Positions 61,501-64,000 of a stretch of 64,000 nt of DNA are shown piece after piece. The notes under the pieces were generated by a model. That model saw nothing but the letters and a program-made list of their open reading frames with translations, was not told the DNA's origin and did not search any database. The stretch comes from Escherichia hormaechei_A (GTDB lineage Bacteria; Pseudomonadota; Gammaproteobacteria; Enterobacterales; Enterobacteriaceae), in NCBI GenBank assembly GCA_042434945.1, contig CP170191.1, positions 3,224,001 through 3,288,000 on the forward strand, given 5' to 3'. The position numbers and the translations under genes were made by a program. The first letter of the stretch is position 1. Each line of letters starts with the position of its first letter.

Positions 61501-61586
61501 GAACAACGCGCACTTAGTCAATAATCAGGATGTGAGGTTACCCCTCACCCTGTCATATCCGTAAAAACGGCATACAGAATATCACA

Positions 61587-62684
61587 TCAGCCGCTAAAGA
61601 CGTTACCTGCGCCCGGGGCGGTTTTCAGCACCCAGACACGTCCATAGTGGTTGTACCAACCTGCGCGGTGTCCGGCTTCCGGCCCGATCCCTTGATAGAT
61701 ATCGAAGTGTTGGCCTTTGATTGCACCACCGACATCCAGCGCCACCATCAGACGCAGTTCGTACTGACCATTAAATTTGCCGTTATTATCCAGCAACGGC
61801 ACTTCTGCCAGCAAGGTAGTACCTGGCGGAATAATGGAACGATCAGAGGCAACTGACGCGCGACCAACCAGCGGCACCGCACTTGCCCCTTTCACCGGAG
61901 CAAAAGATTGCGGTTTAAAGAAGACGAAAGACGGGTTCTGTTCCAGCAGCTCGCGAACCTCGGCTTCACTGTGTGTTTCGCCCCAGTGACGAATCGCCTG
62001 CATCGACATATCTTCTTTTTTCACTTCGCCACGGTCGATCAGCACCTTACCAATGCTGCGATAGGCATGACCGTTTTTCCCTGCATAGCTGAAAAAGTTA
62101 AGCGGACTGCCATCACCAAAGTCGATATACCCACTACCCTGCACATCCATAATGAAGTTATCCATCAGGGAGTTACTGTAAGCGAGAATATATTTATCAC
62201 TCAATGCCCCCGCGTAGATCTCCGCACGAGACGGCAGACGACCACGTTTTGGCGGCATACGGTAAATAGGATACTGGAACTCGCCCTGGCGGGTATGGCG
62301 CGCCTGAATTACCGGCGTGTAATAACCGGTAAACTGCACGTTACCATAGTTGTCGGCACCTTCCATCTGCCAGGCATCAATGCCGAACTGGCGCATATTG
62401 CGGGTATCACCGCCTGCGCGCAGCCACTCTTGCACCGCGTTATAAACATTACTCTGGTTGCCATACAGACGCGGTGACGAATTACGGATATGGTTAATTT
62501 GCTCGGCAAAATCACCGGCGTTAATCGGCGCGCCAACGGCATCTGGCTGGTTCACCAGAGAGAAAGGCTGGGTAAATTTCCCGTCTTTATATTGCTGTCC
62601 GCGATCGGTTGGTTTGGAAGAGCAGGCGGCAAGCATTGCCACAACCGTGCCCATAAGAAGGTACTTTACCCAACGTCCTTTCAT
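61587..62684 (-). CDS. mltA: Membrane-bound lytic murein transglycosylase A
   Basis: This 365-residue outer-membrane lipoprotein cleaves glycan strands to 1,6-anhydromuropeptides. The signal peptide ends in LAAC (Cys20). A double-psi barrel domain contains FTGYYTPVIQARHTRQGEFQ and GDGSPLNFFSYAGKNGHAYR. The catalytic Asp is near the end in LMVALDVGGAIKGQHFDIYQ. The start is the ATG at 62682-62684 (MKGRWVKYL); the open frame further upstream runs antisense through a tRNA and is not coding. Confidence 0.97.
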   Translation of the reverse strand: MKGRWVKYLLMGTVVAMLAACSSKPTDRGQQYKDGKFTQPFSLVNQPDAVGAPINAGDFAEQINHIRNSSPRLYGNQSNVYNAVQEWLRAGGDTRNMRQFGIDAWQMEGADNYGNVQFTGYYTPVIQARHTRQGEFQYPIYRMPPKRGRLPSRAEIYAGALSDKYILAYSNSLMDNFIMDVQGSGYIDFGDGSPLNFFSYAGKNGHAYRSIGKVLIDRGEVKKEDMSMQAIRHWGETHSEAEVRELLEQNPSFVFFKPQSFAPVKGASAVPLVGRASVASDRSIIPPGTTLLAEVPLLDNNGKFNGQYELRLMVALDVGGAIKGQHFDIYQGIGPEAGHRAGWYNHYGRVWVLKTAPGAGNVFSG

Positions 62685-62851
62685 TGTTCTCTTCTTCAGG
62701 TTAAAAAATAAGGCGCAACGAAGATAACAAACCGCCGCGTTTAATGAAATGAGCAGCCTCTCCCTGACGCAAATTTTGCACAAAAAATAGGCTTTAGTGA
62801 TTTGTTTTTGTTCAAAATCATGCCAAATCCGTGATCGGGGTAAAAAAAAGG

Positions 62852-62879
62852 TTGCATGAAAACGCGAGCGGAGTATAGT
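62852..62879 (+). promoter_or_regulatory. Promoter of the initiator tRNA operon
   Basis: TTGCAT, a 16-base spacer and TATAGT precede the first tRNA, followed by GCGCATCCAC as a GC-rich discriminator. Such a discriminator is typical of stringently controlled stable-RNA promoters. Confidence 0.75.
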
Positions 62880-62892
62880 GCGCATCCACGGA

Positions 62893-62969
<77 letters not shown>

Positions 62970-63002
62970 ATTAAAATTTGATGAAGTAAAGCAGTACGGT
63001 GA

Positions 63003-63079
<77 letters not shown>

Positions 63080-63112
63080 GTCAAATTTGATGAAGTAAAA
63101 GCAGTACGGTGA

Positions 63113-63189
<77 letters not shown>

Positions 63190-63198
63190 ATTATTGAA

Positions 63199-63219
63199 CA
63201 CCCTAACGGGTGTTTTTTT
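63199..63219 (+). terminator. Terminator of the initiator tRNA operon
   Basis: CACCC-TAAC-GGGTG with seven T residues follows metV by nine bases. Confidence 0.85.
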
Positions 63220-63235
63220 GTTTCTGGTCTCCCAT

Positions 63236-63262
63236 AAAAAAGCGCCATTCAGCGCCTTTTTA
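63236..63262 (-). terminator. Probable terminator after amiC
   Basis: AAAAAGCGCCATTCAGCGCC, then TTTTTA, folds into a stem with one bulged base. On the - strand it directly follows the amiC stop and gives a T-run. Confidence 0.5.
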
Positions 63263-64000
63263 TCATCCCCTTCTCGCCAGCGTCGCCCCATCGGCAAAAT
63301 ACGCTTTAATCCCCGCAAGAATAGACTCCGCAACTTCCTGCTGGAAAGTCGCCGTTTTCAGTTTACGCTCTTCCTCAACGTTACTGATAAACGCCGTTTC
63401 GACCAGAATGGAGGGAATATCTGGTGCCTTTAGTACGGCAAACCCGGCCTGTTCAACTTGATTTTTATGCAGCTTGTTGATTTTACCGAGCTTATTCAGT
63501 ACCGCTTTACCAAACTTCAGGCTGTCGGCAATGGTCAGCGACTGTACCATATCGAACATGGTGTGGTCGACATAGCGGTCACCGCTTTTGCTCACGCCAC
63601 CAATCAAGTCCGAGGCGTTCTGGGTTTGTGCCAGATATTTTGCCGCAGTACTGGTTGCACCTTTGGTTGAGAGCGCAAACACAGAGGAACCGCTCGGCTG
63701 ACGACTGGTAAAGGCGTCGGCATGGATAGAGACAAACAGGTCAGCACGCTGTTTCTGGGCTTTTGCTACGCGCACTTGCAATGGAATGAAGATGTCTTCA
63801 TTGCGCGTCATGTACACCTTCATATTGCCCTCTTTCTCGATCAGAGAGCGCAAACGGCGAGCTATTTGCAATACCACATCTTTTTCGCGCGTTTTGTATT
63901 TCCCCACCGCACCGGAGTCTTCGCCACCGTGGCCAGGGTCAAGCATAATGACAATCGGACGATCGCGCCCTGCTTTACCCGGTTGTGGACCACTTTGCGC
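63263..64000 (-). CDS. amiC: N-acetylmuramoyl-L-alanine amidase AmiC, 3' part
   Basis: This is the C-terminal catalytic half of the septal amidase; the start is beyond the right edge. The Amidase_3 zinc domain starts with [19 protein letters not shown] (zinc His and Glu) and has [20 protein letters not shown] with another zinc His. It ends with [17 protein letters not shown] (catalytic Glu). The frame stays open to base 64000. AmiC splits daughter cells and is activated by NlpD, encoded at 3.9-5.1 kb in this window. Confidence 0.95.

Overview
The window is an Enterobacteriaceae chromosome segment. Its gene order follows the Escherichia coli rpoS to amiC region: rpoS-nlpD-pcm-surE-truD-ispFD-ftsB-ygbE-cysCND, iap, cysHIJ, queD, queE, eno-pyrG-mazG-mazFE-relA-rlmD, barA, gud genes, yqcA-truC-yqcC, csrB, syd, queF, ppnN, sdaCB, xni, rlmM-ygdD-gcvA-gcvB-ygdI-csdAE-tcdA-mltA-three initiator tRNAs-amiC.

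The segment is a mosaic. Long stretches encode proteins that match my memory of E. coli K-12 at or near identity (about 2.84-12.63, 15.37-19.7, 29.52-39.5, 46.85-48.23, 49.7-55.1 and 55.65-64.0 kb). The stretches between them (about 0-2.8, 12.64-15.36, 20.0-29.5, 39.5-41.9, 46.1-46.85, 48.24-49.68 and 55.12-55.64 kb) are diverged, usually more GC-rich, and look like an Enterobacter/Leclercia/Citrobacter relative. Several switches fall inside genes (barA, truC, csrB, queF, xni) without breaking them. The REP elements switch type with the blocks. Single-base insertions and deletions are clustered in mazFE-relA-rlmD, gudDXP, sdaB and xni. This could be natural recombination, but a chimeric or two-genome consensus assembly with low-coverage stretches explains it at least as well.

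Layout. 0-2.8 kb: end of a MarR regulator, then a LysR regulator divergent from an MFS exporter and a small SnoaL-like protein. 2.8-5.1: RpoS and the amidase activator NlpD. 5.2-9.7: protein repair, tRNA pseudouridine, isoprenoid and division genes. 9.7-19.7: sulfate assimilation (CysCND, a CysG-type siroheme synthase, CysHIJ) with Iap; no CRISPR-cas lies between iap and cysH. 20-29.5: queD and queE flank two accessory units. The first is a large AraC regulator with an M20 amidohydrolase and an MFS carrier. The second is a PTS permease, NanE and an RpiR regulator, probably for N-acetylmannosamine. 29.5-37.9: enolase, CTP synthase, MazG, broken mazEF, RelA, RlmD. 37.9-46: BarA kinase and a glucarate operon gudP-gudX-gudD-garK with all three gud genes frameshifted. 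46.3-55.6: YqcA, TruC, YqcC, CsrB RNA with an upstream UvrY-type box, Syd, QueF, PpnN, serine uptake and deamination, Xni. 55.6-64: RlmM, YgdD, GcvA with GcvB RNA, YgdI, CsdA/CsdE, TcdA, MltA, three tRNA-fMet genes and the 3' part of amiC.

Functional links inside the window: BarA acts through UvrY (not here) on csrB; GcvA activates gcvB; NlpD activates AmiC; CysG supplies siroheme to CysI; QueD, QueE and QueF act in one queuosine pathway.
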